The position numbers were made by a program, and so were the translations under genes. From Propionibacteriaceae bacterium (GTDB lineage Bacteria > Actinomycetota > Actinomycetes > Propionibacteriales > Propionibacteriaceae), in the NCBI GenBank assembly GCA_009781325.1, contig WQYJ01000007.1:1-22397 (forward strand): 22,397 nucleotides of DNA, given 5' to 3'. Shown here in pieces: positions 1 through 8,068 of the stretch; position 1 is the first letter of the stretch, and each line of letters begins with the position of its first letter. Below the pieces are notes generated by a model that saw only the letters and a list, made by a program, of their open reading frames with translations, was not told where the DNA came from and ran no database searches.

Positions 1-515
1 CCGCATCGTGAGGCGATGGGGTAGAGGTGAAGGTGGCCTTCGGCTAACTCATTCAACCCGGCAGCATCGGTGCGCAGCAAGGTCGCCATCTGGTCGATGA
101 AGGCTCCCGTACCTCCGGCGCAGGTTCCGTTCATGCGCTGTTCGGGTACGGGCTTGAGATAGGTGATCTTGGCATCCTCGCCGCCCAGTTCAATCGCGAC
201 GTCAACATCGGGGTAGCGCCGTTGAACAGCATGCGTACCGGCAATGACCTCTTGGATGAACTCAACATCGAGGGCTTGGGCGATTCCCAGGCCGCCGGAA
301 CCGGTGATAGCCACCGCTGCATCAATGTGCGGGAAAGCCTCGGCCAGGTCGTCAATCAGGCGCACAAGCTCCGCCTGGACATCGGCATTATGGCGCCGAT
401 AATCCTGATGGACGACATCACCGTCCTTGATGAGGACGGCCTTGAGAGTAGTAGACCCAACATCCAAACCCAGTGAATAACTGGGGGAGTTGTTGAGCTG
501 CGTCGCTCTGCCCAC
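1..515 (-). CDS. 2-hydroxyacyl-CoA dehydratase activase-type protein (BadF/BcrA/HgdC family), 5' part only
   Basis: The first about 171 residues are present and the rest runs off the left edge. The N-terminus has the ASKHA phosphate-1 loop (SLGLDVGSTTLKAVLI), then an ITGSGG segment, the phosphate-2 motif IELGGEDAKITYLK, and NGTCAGGTGAFIDQMA with a cysteine. A second cysteine follows in IASRCG at the very edge. In this family these two cysteines ligate a [4Fe-4S] cluster bridging a homodimer, and ATP hydrolysis drives electron transfer to a dehydratase or reductase. The NGTCAGGTGAFIDQ wording resembles the very long (about 1400-residue) activase-related proteins more than the short HgdC type, but length cannot be judged here. 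The start chosen is GTG at 515 because AAGGAG lies 6 nt upstream; an in-frame ATG at 530 lacks a ribosome binding site. The substrate is unknown. Confidence 0.88.
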   Translation of the reverse strand, partial: MGRATQLNNSPSYSLGLDVGSTTLKAVLIKDGDVVHQDYRRHNADVQAELVRLIDDLAEAFPHIDAAVAITGSGGLGIAQALDVEFIQEVIAGTHAVQRRYPDVDVAIELGGEDAKITYLKPVPEQRMNGTCAGGTGAFIDQMATLLRTDAAGLNELAEGHLHLYPIASRC

Positions 516-624
516 GCATCTCTCCTTCATGGTCAATTGGAATGCTCTGACTCCCTACGCTACCGTAAGCAGACCCCAAGGTCACAAATATGCACATCTC
601 TTGGCAAGTCTTTCATTGCCGTTG

Positions 625-654
625 TTCGACGTGGGGCCTCAGATCTGGTACTCT
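625..654 (+). promoter_or_regulatory. Likely promoter of tRNA-Asn
   Basis: A -35-like TTCGAC (625-630) and a -10 TACTCT (649-654) are separated by 18 nt. The -10 ends 11 nt before the first base of the mature tRNA, leaving a short 5' leader for RNase P. The position fits; the -35 is only a partial match. Confidence 0.5.
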
Positions 655-665
655 CGTATGCGCGA

Positions 666-738
666 TCCTCCATAGCTCAATTGGCAGAGCGTCGGACTGT
701 TAATCCGCAGGTTCCTGGTTCGAGTCCAGGTGGGGGAG
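666..738 (+). tRNA. tRNA-Asn (GTT anticodon)
   Basis: A complete cloverleaf is visible. The acceptor arm TCCTCCA pairs with TGGGGGA (one wobble pair). The D arm is GCTC/GAGC. The anticodon loop CTGTTAA carries GTT, the T arm is CCTGG/CCAGG around TTCGAGT, and the discriminator base is G. The first anticodon-stem pair is a mismatch (T/C). The genome continues CAAGG after the discriminator, so CCA is not encoded and must be added by the nucleotidyltransferase. Length is 73 nt, normal for a class I tRNA. Confidence 0.96.
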
Positions 739-740
739 CA

Positions 741-1069
741 AGGATAAGGCTCTCGGTTTTTAACCGAGGGTCTTGTTGACTTTCGGGTCGATCAATTGTG
801 ATCGGTAGTGACAGAGTTTTTGACTAACGCGGACCCAGACTGGGGTATTTCTATCGAATATGTAAAATGTCCTAAAACGCGTACTACCACCAGGGCAATA
901 ATGACGACAAGGCTCGTCATACTGGTACAATAAGTGCAAAGCGATGGAGTCGCGAATCCGGTAGAGACCATTGAGACCTTGGGTGAAAACCCCCCTCGGA
1001 TGGAGAACCGGTAGTAGTTGGCGAGGCAATCCAGTGCGATTACGTGCTGGTGAACCTCGTCCCATCGCT
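741..1069. other. Non-coding stretch with several hairpins between tRNA-Asn and the DUF3800 gene
   Basis: No convincing gene is seen. The stretch holds a 7-bp hairpin right after the tRNA (752-768, CTCGGTT/AACCGAG, without a clear T tract), a 6-bp hairpin (789-804, CGATCA/TGATCG) and a 7-bp hairpin (901-920, ATGACGA/TCGTCAT). A 10-bp inverted pair, AAAGCGATGG at 938-947 and CCATCGCTTT at 1062-1071, has its right arm overlapping the stop codon of the DUF3800 gene. An open frame on the - strand has no start signal and no recognisable protein. The stretch could be the 3' untranslated region of the DUF3800 transcript or a structured RNA; this is not established. Confidence 0.4.
752..768 (+). terminator. 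Weak candidate terminator after tRNA-Asn
   Basis: CTCGGTT, a TTT loop and AACCGAG form a 7-bp stem starting 14 nt after the tRNA. The following GGTCTTGTTGAC is only mildly T-rich, so intrinsic termination is uncertain. Position is the main argument. Confidence 0.3.
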
Positions 1070-2002
1070 TTAGTTCTGCTCATCGCCTGTCGGCGCTTGG
1101 GAACCTCGGTGAAGATAATCATCCAATGATGGAATATCACAGTTGTTCGATTTGGCGAATTCTCTCAGCTTGGCTTCTAGCTCATCTCGCATCTTCACAG
1201 TATCAGCAACAAATGATGCCCAATCCACTCCAGTTGCTGCCAAGTTTCCACGCGTGTCAAATAGGGCTTCGCGAGCTTGAATCTTCACTTCATCCAGACG
1301 GAGTTGAAACACAGAAGGAGACAGGATTCTCCGACTACTAGGATGACGCTGATCTACAGGAATAACACGAGCCTCACGTAGTTCAAGTCTGTGTGCCAGC
1401 CACCTCAGTCGTCCTGGATTTCCCAGTGCCAATGCTCGTGATGTGGCAAAGGCAGCAATGTCTGCGACCCACAGCTCATGTGTTCTTCTATCATCTGCGT
1501 GCATTAGATTCGCTTCTGAGATATCTCCTGCGGCTATCAACCCTTGAATCGTGTGTATGTCATGGTAGTCATTCAGCTTTTCTTGATTATGCCCAGGGCT
1601 TCGCTGAAACGAACCGTCACGTGTATCAAGAACAAACTCCTTGACACCAAGACCTTGAGATCCACGGGTAACCAACTCAGCAAGACAACGCTGGCGAGCT
1701 GCTTCCCATGAGTCAAGAATCGGCGCACGAACGGAAAGAATGATTTGAACCGCAGAACAGGAAGCGATGACCTGTTCAGCGTACTGTAAGACATGAGGCG
1801 TACTGCGCTCCATTTGGAAGGCATGAAGATTCTTCTGTGGTTGGTGTAGGGCTATCCGATGCAACTTCCGCATCAGAGTTTGGAAGTCGGGTGACATCCT
1901 GTCAATAACCGCAGCACTCATCAAGTAGAAGTGGCCCTGTTGATCTGTGTTGCGGCTGGACTCATCCACATAGGCGATGAGACGGCGAGAAGCATTAGGC
2001 AT
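1070..2002 (-). CDS. DUF3800-like protein (possible RNase H-fold nuclease), 310 aa
   Basis: The N-terminus has a strand ending in the acidic motif AYVDES (D13, E14), the usual opening of DUF3800 proteins. Further acidic or histidine positions follow: VLDTRD (D126), HADDRR (169-173) and LWVADIAAFATSRA (D181), which matches the late aspartate-containing helix of that family. DUF3800 has been suggested to adopt an RNase H-like fold and often sits in mobile or defence-associated regions; no substrate is established. There is no signal peptide or membrane segment. Base composition is lower in GC than the neighbours, suggesting acquisition. The ATG at 2002 has no Shine-Dalgarno; TAGATT sits exactly 6 nt upstream, and the frame closes with a TAG just above, so a leaderless start fits. 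It lies downstream of the glycosidase gene on the same strand, about 300 bp away. Confidence 0.7.
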   Translation of the reverse strand: MPNASRRLIAYVDESSRNTDQQGHFYLMSAAVIDRMSPDFQTLMRKLHRIALHQPQKNLHAFQMERSTPHVLQYAEQVIASCSAVQIILSVRAPILDSWEAARQRCLAELVTRGSQGLGVKEFVLDTRDGSFQRSPGHNQEKLNDYHDIHTIQGLIAAGDISEANLMHADDRRTHELWVADIAAFATSRALALGNPGRLRWLAHRLELREARVIPVDQRHPSSRRILSPSVFQLRLDEVKIQAREALFDTRGNLAATGVDWASFVADTVKMRDELEAKLREFAKSNNCDIPSLDDYLHRGSQAPTGDEQN

Positions 2003-2301
2003 GAGAGTAATCTACGCTGGACTACCGACAAGGTTCTTCTGGAAGATGACCTCCACGCACCGCAATATCGCATCTATCTCTAAGAATCTTGTGAGCGCTG
2101 TAGTGGCAACACCAACAGTCTTTATCAATGAAGCTTCCGTAGGTGTGTCAATTGTCGTTAGACCCCAGGATTTCAACATTGAGCCCGAGTCTAATGAAAC
2201 CGAGGCTGGGACCTTGCTTGTCGGCGAGGAGCGACTTGTCGCGGTCCAAGAGCCCGGCTTTGACTTGGCCACGCGGGGCTCATGGACCACGGCGAGGGTC
2301 T
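2003..2301. other. Intergenic stretch between the glycosidase and DUF3800 genes
   Basis: About 300 bp without a supportable gene. Both strands have open frames through parts of it, but none has a ribosome binding site or a recognisable sequence. The only signal I would name is the TAGATT -10 at its left end. No terminator-like hairpin with a T tract is evident after the glycosidase stop. Confidence 0.4.
2009..2014 (-). promoter_or_regulatory. -10 element of a leaderless DUF3800 transcript
   Basis: Read on the - strand, TAGATT is followed by ACTCTC and then the ATG, putting the expected transcription start at the A of the start codon. No -35 is recognisable 16-18 nt upstream. Confidence 0.4.
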
Positions 2302-5300
2302 CTACTGTTTGCCGAAGTAGATCGGAGTCGGGTTGAACTGGCTGGGTGTACCAGGGTTGACCACCCACAACTGGACCTTGCCACCCTCATCCAGCACCTT
2401 GCGTTTCGCCGGATCAGTAAGTGTGAATCGCAGCACGTCCAAGCCGCCCTCAGTGCTGTATGTCACGTCGCTACCCTGATAGGTCACCAGGTCCGCATAA
2501 CCAATTCTGACATCCACCCGAGCGTTCGCCTCAAAATCAGTGCCCTTGACCGTCACCACATATCCGGCATTCGCACTAGCCGTCGCAGGCTTAGGAACAG
2601 GCACCAACTTGACACTAGCAAAGTAGATCGGAGTCGGGTTGAAAGGATTACTACCTCCCAGGCTCACCGCCCACAGCTGCAGTCTCCCGCCGTCATCGAG
2701 CACCGTCCGCTTGGCCGGATCAGTCAAGGTGAATCGAATCACGTCGAGTCCGCCCTCCACCGATCTCGTCAAGTCCGGACCACCATAGGTAACGACATCG
2801 GCGTAGTTCCAGCGGATGTCTATGCGGGGGTTGACCCCAAAATCCTTGCCGCGAACGGTAACGACATAGTTTGAGTCAACACTCGCGATCTGAGGATCCG
2901 GCGTCGGCGTCACATACCCCTGCGGTGGCTTGACACTGATCCGGGCCACGCTGGGCGACGCCAGACCAACATTGAAACTCCCCTGGAATCTCACGGATGC
3001 AGGCGCGTCCGAAGGCGTGCCGCTCGGTCGGATGCGATACGTCAACGTCGCCTTTCCACCGGCCGGAATGCTCAGAGGCTGAGCCTCCAGCGGACCCGTC
3101 AGCGTGTACCCAACACCCCCTGAGATCGAGCCATCCACACGCCCCGTCACCGAGGTGTCATTGAAGTTGTAGACATTCACCTTGACAAGTGAGTCAACAT
3201 TGGCTGGGAGCTGGTATCCACCGGGGCCCTTCGCGTTGTCACCCAGCTTCACCGGGAAGATCGGATCCACCACGATTCTCTGGGATTCGGTGTGGGTCTG
3301 CACCACAACGGGCAGTTCGACGTGAGGATTCGAGGTGTACGTCGAGGCGGGAATTGAACCGGCAACCTTCAGATAGATCGGATCAGGACCAAGTGCAACC
3401 TCGACCACACCAGCGACTGAGGCCGACGTCGTCTTTCTCCCCATGATGTCGATCTGCGTCACACTGGGCTTCCCAACATTCAGTCTGGCGGTGCGCCCTT
3501 CCTGGTCAGCCCACAGGACCAGAGTCGTATCCGCTCCGTCCCTGAAGACGTAACCTTGCGCTCCTGTTGGCAGGCCACCGACCGTGCCCTGGTATTCCCC
3601 GCTGCCCAGGGCTTCGGTCAGTGCAGCCTGGGCCGAGTATGCGGCGTAGGGAGTGATCTGCCGCGTCGGTGGATCGTAGGGACTGAAGGATCCCCAGTAG
3701 ATATCCTTGAAGTTGCCCAGTTCCTCAACGCTTTGGATTCCAACGTGCCAAAAATGCTTGTCAACACCGGTGGCCAGGCTCTGGACGGCAGAGGTCACCC
3801 AGAAACGTGCCTGGGCCTGCTGTTTGGCCAGGGTGTCCAGGCCCTGGGGCGAGTTTGGAATGGCTCCACCCGCTTCGTTCAACCATGCGGGCATTGAGGG
3901 GGCCAAAGCATCCCGTTTGGCCAGATGTGCGACGCTGTTGCTCGTCAGGAAGACGTTCTCGGTCACGGGTTTGAAGTAGGCCTGGGTGGCCGCCTTCTCC
4001 TGAGCCGGATCCGCGTTTGGCTGGTGGTTGTGGAAGCTGTAGACGTCGACATAGTCCAGGACTCCGTTGTCGAACAAGGCGTCCTGATAGGCACCCCAGC
4101 TCCGGCTCCACGAGAGTCGAGTCGCGTTTTGAGCATTGTAAGCTTCCGTGTCGCGACCGGAAAGGCCGCCCATGGTGACGGCAGCCCCCGATTCATGGAA
4201 CCCAAGGGTCAGCGCCTTGACCGCAGCCGCATACCGATCCACGCCCTCGACGTTGCTGACACCCAAGTCGCCCTCCGGCTCGTTATAGAGTTCCCAGACG
4301 CTCACCCGCGGACCGAAGTACTCCGCGAACTTCTCTCCCGCTTCATAGGCCTGGGTGAGGTCATCCGGCAGCATTTTCAAAGGGTTCTCATCTAGGAGCA
4401 GGCGTTCAGCACTCACCACGGAACTCGGGGTCCATCCAAACATCGCTGAGACGTTCAGCCCGGCGTCATGGTAAGCGCTGAAGTAGCGCGTGAGCCACGG
4501 CTCCGGCTGCTGTTCTGCCAACACGTACGGTGCCAGATCGGTCCACAGTACAGCGTCTCTCACCCAGGTCACACCACTAAGCTTGAGGGCCCGGACGTAG
4601 TCGTCCAGCAACTCATAGGTCCGATGAACATCATAGGGTGGCGAGTCCTTGCCGCGACCGTAGATCGTCAAGAATGTGTTGACCCCGAACGGGGAGTCGG
4701 CGAGGTACTCACGTCGATCATTGACGATCGCGAAGTTCCCAAAGAGCGTCTCGCCAAGAACCGACGCCTCAAGAACATAGTGGCCGATGGAGTTCGTCGA
4801 CACCCGGACGGACGCCTTGGTCCAACCGGGCGGAATGCTCGCGGCTCCGCTGTCGACCTGGACACCAAAGTAGTCCACGACTCTCCAGTTGACGAGAGTG
4901 CTGGTCGGCTGCGGGTTCTCGAGGAGAACCTCAAAGACCTTGTCCTGATCCGGGGTCAGGACTCCGAGCGGAGCAAGGCTCCGAATCGTGGAACTGAACG
5001 GCGTCTTGGTAAAATAGAGAGCCGCCGGGCTGAAGCGCGGTGTGGGGCCAGGGTTATACACCCACAGCCGCAGCAAGTCACCTCGATCCAGTACCTCCCG
5101 CAGACCATCGTCGACGATGGTGAACCGAAGGACGCTTTGCCCGTCCTGGCCATCCTCGGGTGGCCTAGAGAGTGCTGCACCGAGGTACTTGACCGGAAGT
5201 GCTCCGTTTCCCGTGCGAATATGAACCTCGGCATTCGAAGCAAAGTTTGTCCCCCTGACGGTCACCACGTAGTCGGCAGTCGTTGTCACCATCTGTGCGA

Positions 5301-6063
5301 CCGGGGTCTGCACCGCTGTAGCCATCCACAGGTCAACCGGAGTTGCATTCCACTTGTCCTTCGGGGTGGCTAGATTGCGGACCCATAGCTGAAGCTTCCC
5401 GCCCTGATCCAGCACCTGGCGCTTTGTGGCGTCGGTCAACGTGAACTGAATCACATCGAGTTCACCCTCGACGGTCCGCGTGAGCTGTGAGTCCTTATAT
5501 GTGATCAGATCCTGGTAGTCGACCCTCACGTCGATCTCTGCGCTCGAGGCAAACCCTCTCCCCTTGACCTGCACCTGGTACTCGGCGTTGGAAAGAGCCG
5601 ACAAAGGAGCAGGTGTCGGCACCGGCTTGTCATTCATGAAGTACAGGGGGGCGGGGTTCCACTGCGAAGGCGGACCTGGGTTAACCACCCACAATTGCAG
5701 CTTCCTGTCCGCGTCGAGCACCGCGCGCTTGGCAGGATCAGTGAGGGTGAACCGCAAAACATCCAGGCCATCCTCAGTAGTGTGCGTGACCTCACGGCCT
5801 GTGTACGAGACGCGGTCCTGGCCGTTCCACCGCACATCGACGCTCGCATCAGAGGCAAAATCTGTGCCCCTGACCGTTACGACATAGTTCGAGTCCGCGC
5901 TCGCCGTCTGCGGAGCGGGCACCGGCGTGCTGGCGAAGGCCGTTCCCGAGGGGATAGAAAGGCCCAATGTGAGGGCCAATATCAGCAAGAGAGTCAGGCG
6001 GCTCGCGAGAGCCGACGACGTGGTTATGGTTCCTAAGGTTGGTTGTTGAAAGTGAGTCATCAT
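2302..6063 (-). CDS. Secreted multidomain glycoside hydrolase (clan GH-A-like) with five beta-rich repeats, 1253 aa
   Basis: A signal peptide covers residues 1-44 (hydrophobic LTLLLILALTLGL, cleavage near AFA-S). Three repeats of about 85-90 residues follow (about 58-143, 160-245, 263-351), each starting YVVTVRGTDFAS and ending LQLWVxNPGxxxxxNPxPxYF, joined by Pro/Thr-rich linkers. A beta segment (about 370-450) precedes a TIM-barrel region (about 455-820). WELYNEPEG places a likely acid/base at E595 and AWLNEAGG a likely nucleophile at E730, the usual clan GH-A layout; SFHNH (678) is a further active-site candidate. A small beta domain (about 830-900) and a NEW3-like domain (about 915-1045) follow, then two more repeats (1065-1148, 1166-1250) ending almost at the stop. 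No LPXTG or membrane anchor is visible, so it is probably released or held by the repeats. The substrate is unknown. The ATG at 6063 is chosen over one 18 codons upstream because AGGTGA lies 7 nt before it. Confidence 0.85.
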   Translation of the reverse strand: MMTHFQQPTLGTITTSSALASRLTLLLILALTLGLSIPSGTAFASTPVPAPQTASADSNYVVTVRGTDFASDASVDVRWNGQDRVSYTGREVTHTTEDGLDVLRFTLTDPAKRAVLDADRKLQLWVVNPGPPSQWNPAPLYFMNDKPVPTPAPLSALSNAEYQVQVKGRGFASSAEIDVRVDYQDLITYKDSQLTRTVEGELDVIQFTLTDATKRQVLDQGGKLQLWVRNLATPKDKWNATPVDLWMATAVQTPVAQMVTTTADYVVTVRGTNFASNAEVHIRTGNGALPVKYLGAALSRPPEDGQDGQSVLRFTIVDDGLREVLDRGDLLRLWVYNPGPTPRFSPAALYFTKTPFSSTIRSLAPLGVLTPDQDKVFEVLLENPQPTSTLVNWRVVDYFGVQVDSGAASIPPGWTKASVRVSTNSIGHYVLEASVLGETLFGNFAIVNDRREYLADSPFGVNTFLTIYGRGKDSPPYDVHRTYELLDDYVRALKLSGVTWVRDAVLWTDLAPYVLAEQQPEPWLTRYFSAYHDAGLNVSAMFGWTPSSVVSAERLLLDENPLKMLPDDLTQAYEAGEKFAEYFGPRVSVWELYNEPEGDLGVSNVEGVDRYAAAVKALTLGFHESGAAVTMGGLSGRDTEAYNAQNATRLSWSRSWGAYQDALFDNGVLDYVDVYSFHNHQPNADPAQEKAATQAYFKPVTENVFLTSNSVAHLAKRDALAPSMPAWLNEAGGAIPNSPQGLDTLAKQQAQARFWVTSAVQSLATGVDKHFWHVGIQSVEELGNFKDIYWGSFSPYDPPTRQITPYAAYSAQAALTEALGSGEYQGTVGGLPTGAQGYVFRDGADTTLVLWADQEGRTARLNVGKPSVTQIDIMGRKTTSASVAGVVEVALGPDPIYLKVAGSIPASTYTSNPHVELPVVVQTHTESQRIVVDPIFPVKLGDNAKGPGGYQLPANVDSLVKVNVYNFNDTSVTGRVDGSISGGVGYTLTGPLEAQPLSIPAGGKATLTYRIRPSGTPSDAPASVRFQGSFNVGLASPSVARISVKPPQGYVTPTPDPQIASVDSNYVVTVRGKDFGVNPRIDIRWNYADVVTYGGPDLTRSVEGGLDVIRFTLTDPAKRTVLDDGGRLQLWAVSLGGSNPFNPTPIYFASVKLVPVPKPATASANAGYVVTVKGTDFEANARVDVRIGYADLVTYQGSDVTYSTEGGLDVLRFTLTDPAKRKVLDEGGKVQLWVVNPGTPSQFNPTPIYFGKQ

Positions 6064-6129
6064 TGAGCAGTCACCTTTTCTGGGTAAGTCGGGTCGGCGT
6101 GGGATTGCCCGCGCCACAAGGACTTTCTC

Positions 6130-6159
6130 ACGCTATCGATACAGGCCGAGGAATGTCAA
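6130..6159 (-). promoter_or_regulatory. Promoter of the glycosidase gene
   Basis: On the - strand a perfect -35 TTGACA (6154-6159) is followed after 18 nt by TAGCGT (6130-6135), a TANNNT -10. The expected transcript starts near 6123, giving a leader of about 60 nt that contains the AGGTGA ribosome binding site. Confidence 0.6.
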
Positions 6160-6301
6160 GTTTCATTGTTACTTGAAAGCGAGGCCGCCACGCTCTGCGC
6201 TCCGCATCGTTTCCCCAAGCGACTCAGGGAGCTTACACCAATCGACGGATGGCTGACCTGGCTGTGGTCGAATCATATATGACCTTGATACAACCATATG
6301 C

Positions 6302-6307
6302 TACTAT
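6302..6307 (+). promoter_or_regulatory. -10 element of a leaderless metX operon transcript
   Basis: TACTAT lies exactly 6 nt before the metX ATG, with ATGACC (6279-6284, four of six to TTGACA) 17 nt upstream. No Shine-Dalgarno precedes the ATG. There is no room for a SAM riboswitch in such a transcript. Confidence 0.55.
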
Positions 6308-6313
6308 CTGGCA

Positions 6314-7456
6314 ATGGCTGCAAAGAGCTTTGAGGAGTTGAATACCTGCACATCAGATGCTGTGTTGTTCACCTCCGATGAGCCATTTCACTTTGTGCGC
6401 GGGGGACAGATTGATCATGTGCAGGTCCGCTATGAGACTTATGGGACGCTGAACGAAGCTAAGACTAATGCGATCTTTATCTGCCATGCCCTGACTGGGG
6501 ATGCTCATGCTGCTGGGATCCGCCAGGGGGATACCAAGCCTGGGTGGTGGGATTCGATGATTGGTTCGGGGAAGCCGGTGGATACGGATCGGTTCTTTGT
6601 GATCTGTCCGAATATCTTGGGTGGTTGTCAGGGTACGACTGGTCCAAGTTCTCTTAACCCCGCTACTGGGCAGTCGTACGGGTTGGAGTTTCCGATTCTG
6701 GATATGCAGGACTTTGTCACTGTCCATCGCCGTCTTGTTGCCCATCTGGGGATCGATAAGCTCTTGGCGGTTATGGGTGGTTCGCTCGGCGGGATGCAGG
6801 TTCTGCAGTGGGCTTTGTCGGCACCGCAAGATATGCATGCGGCTCTGATTATTGCTGCATCGAGCCGTTTGAGTGCACAAAACATTGCGTTCTCCGCGGT
6901 GGCCCGAGAAGCCATCATGAGGGATGCTGGGTTCTCGGACGGTCACTATCTAGAGAAAGACACCTCTCCGGATACAGGGTTGTCTATTGCCCGGATGATG
7001 GCTCATATTACGTATACCTCGGAGGGTGCTCTGTGGAATAAGTTCGGGCGCGATCCTCAGAACGAGGACCTGACTCCCGGGTTTGGTGTGGATTTTGCTA
7101 TTGAGTCCTATCTTCAGCATCAGGCTGAGACCTTCTTGGATCGTTTCGATGCGCTGAGCTACATCTATCTGTCTCGTGTGATGGATTACTTCGATGCCTT
7201 CTCCAGTCCGCAGGCCTCAGCCAAGATCGCAGAACACCCCATTCCGACTCTGGTGTGCTCCTTCACCTCTGACTGGCGTTTCTCGTCGAGTCAATCCAAG
7301 CGTATGGTTGCACGCCTAGAGCGAGCAGGCGTACCTGTGACCTATCGAGACATCGATGCTGGTGTCGGCCATGACTCCTTCTTGCTGTCTATACCCCAGT
7401 ACGAGGATCTCATTCGTGCTTTCCTCAACCGAAGCTTTGAGGAGGTGGTGAGATGA
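6314..7456 (+). CDS. metX: Homoserine O-acyltransferase MetX
   Basis: This 380-residue alpha/beta hydrolase transfers an acyl group from CoA to L-homoserine, the committed step of methionine synthesis, in the cytosol. The nucleophile elbow GGSLGGMQ gives Ser157; Asp320 (TSDWR) and His353 (GHDSFLL) complete the triad. HALTGDAHAAG and GGCQGTTGPSS are MetX hallmarks. Most actinobacterial MetX proteins use acetyl-CoA, but some MetX proteins paired with MetW are reported to use succinyl-CoA, so the acyl donor is left open. The gene heads a four-gene unit: its TGA overlaps the metW ATG by 4 nt. Start choice rests on the conserved N-terminal FVRGGQIDHVQVRYETYG segment and on the leaderless promoter layout. 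Confidence 0.95.
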   Translation: MAAKSFEELNTCTSDAVLFTSDEPFHFVRGGQIDHVQVRYETYGTLNEAKTNAIFICHALTGDAHAAGIRQGDTKPGWWDSMIGSGKPVDTDRFFVICPNILGGCQGTTGPSSLNPATGQSYGLEFPILDMQDFVTVHRRLVAHLGIDKLLAVMGGSLGGMQVLQWALSAPQDMHAALIIAASSRLSAQNIAFSAVAREAIMRDAGFSDGHYLEKDTSPDTGLSIARMMAHITYTSEGALWNKFGRDPQNEDLTPGFGVDFAIESYLQHQAETFLDRFDALSYIYLSRVMDYFDAFSSPQASAKIAEHPIPTLVCSFTSDWRFSSSQSKRMVARLERAGVPVTYRDIDAGVGHDSFLLSIPQYEDLIRAFLNRSFEEVVR

Positions 7457-8061
7457 CGATCCGTGTTGATTTCAGCCTCATCTCTTCCTGGATAGCTCCG
7501 GGTTCGCGTGTCCTCGACCTTGGCTGTGGCCAGGGAAGTCTGCTGCGTCGCCTGGCTGATACTAAGGATTGCCGGATTCAGGGTGTGGAGATGGATCCAG
7601 ACAGTTTCTTGGAGGCTGTTGGAAACGGTGTCCCGGTCATTGAGATGAATATCGACAAAGAACTGGACCTGTTCTGCGATGACTCCTATGACGTGGTGAT
7701 CCTGTCACGTACCCTGCAGGCCGTACGCCGCCCTGAGACCGTACTGAAGCACATGGTCCGCATCGCACCCACCATCATCGTGTCCATGCCGAACTTCGCC
7801 TACTGGCGTAACCGTATGGGTCTGATGTCCGGCCATGCCCCGGTGTCCAAGGATTTGCCGTACTCCTGGCATGACAGCCCCAACGTCCACTTCGGCTCAG
7901 TCAGCGACCTGGAAACCCTGTTCTCCCAACTGAGTCTTTCAGTGGTCAAGTGTGTGCCTCTGTCTGCCACAGGCCGGGTGTCAAAGATGCCCTTCGCGTC
8001 AAGAAATCTCAGTGCTGGTGCGGTTCTCTACCAGTTGCGCAATGACACATCCCTGAGGTGA
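7453..8061 (+). CDS. metW: MetW, SAM-methyltransferase-fold partner of MetX
   Basis: This 202-residue protein has the SAM-binding motif VLDLGCGQG (20-28) and the MetW segments DVVILSRTLQAVRRPETVL and SMPNFAYWRNR with PYSWHDSPNVHF. MetW is required with MetX for methionine synthesis in several proteobacteria and is thought to stimulate the acyltransferase rather than act as a known methyltransferase. It begins inside the end of metX (ATGA overlap, with GGAGGTGG just upstream), so translation is probably coupled. The metX-metW pair is best known from proteobacteria; its presence here in an actinobacterial setting is worth noting. Confidence 0.92.
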   Translation: MTIRVDFSLISSWIAPGSRVLDLGCGQGSLLRRLADTKDCRIQGVEMDPDSFLEAVGNGVPVIEMNIDKELDLFCDDSYDVVILSRTLQAVRRPETVLKHMVRIAPTIIVSMPNFAYWRNRMGLMSGHAPVSKDLPYSWHDSPNVHFGSVSDLETLFSQLSLSVVKCVPLSATGRVSKMPFASRNLSAGAVLYQLRNDTSLR

Positions 8062-8068
8062 TTCAACA

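Noticed and set aside
666..740. tRNA-Asn as an integration site for an island
   Set aside because: No direct repeat of the tRNA 3' end was seen to the right, and no integrase gene is present.
760..1140. 126-codon - strand frame after the DUF3800 gene
   Set aside because: It starts inside the DUF3800 gene in another frame, has no ribosome binding site and no recognisable sequence; the hairpins suggest non-coding DNA.
2012..2368. Open frames on both strands between the DUF3800 and glycosidase genes
   Set aside because: Neither has start signals or similarity I recognise, and both run into the glycosidase coding region in a wrong frame or strand.
4468..5373. 301-codon + strand frame antisense to the glycosidase gene
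   Set aside because: It is the mirror of a long, codon-biased gene with clear domains; no promoter, ribosome binding site or domain on the + strand.
6118..6313. SAM riboswitch or methionine-repressor operator before metX
   Set aside because: The likely leaderless transcript leaves no 5' leader, and no known operator motif is visible; CATATAT and CATATG repeats are too short to call.
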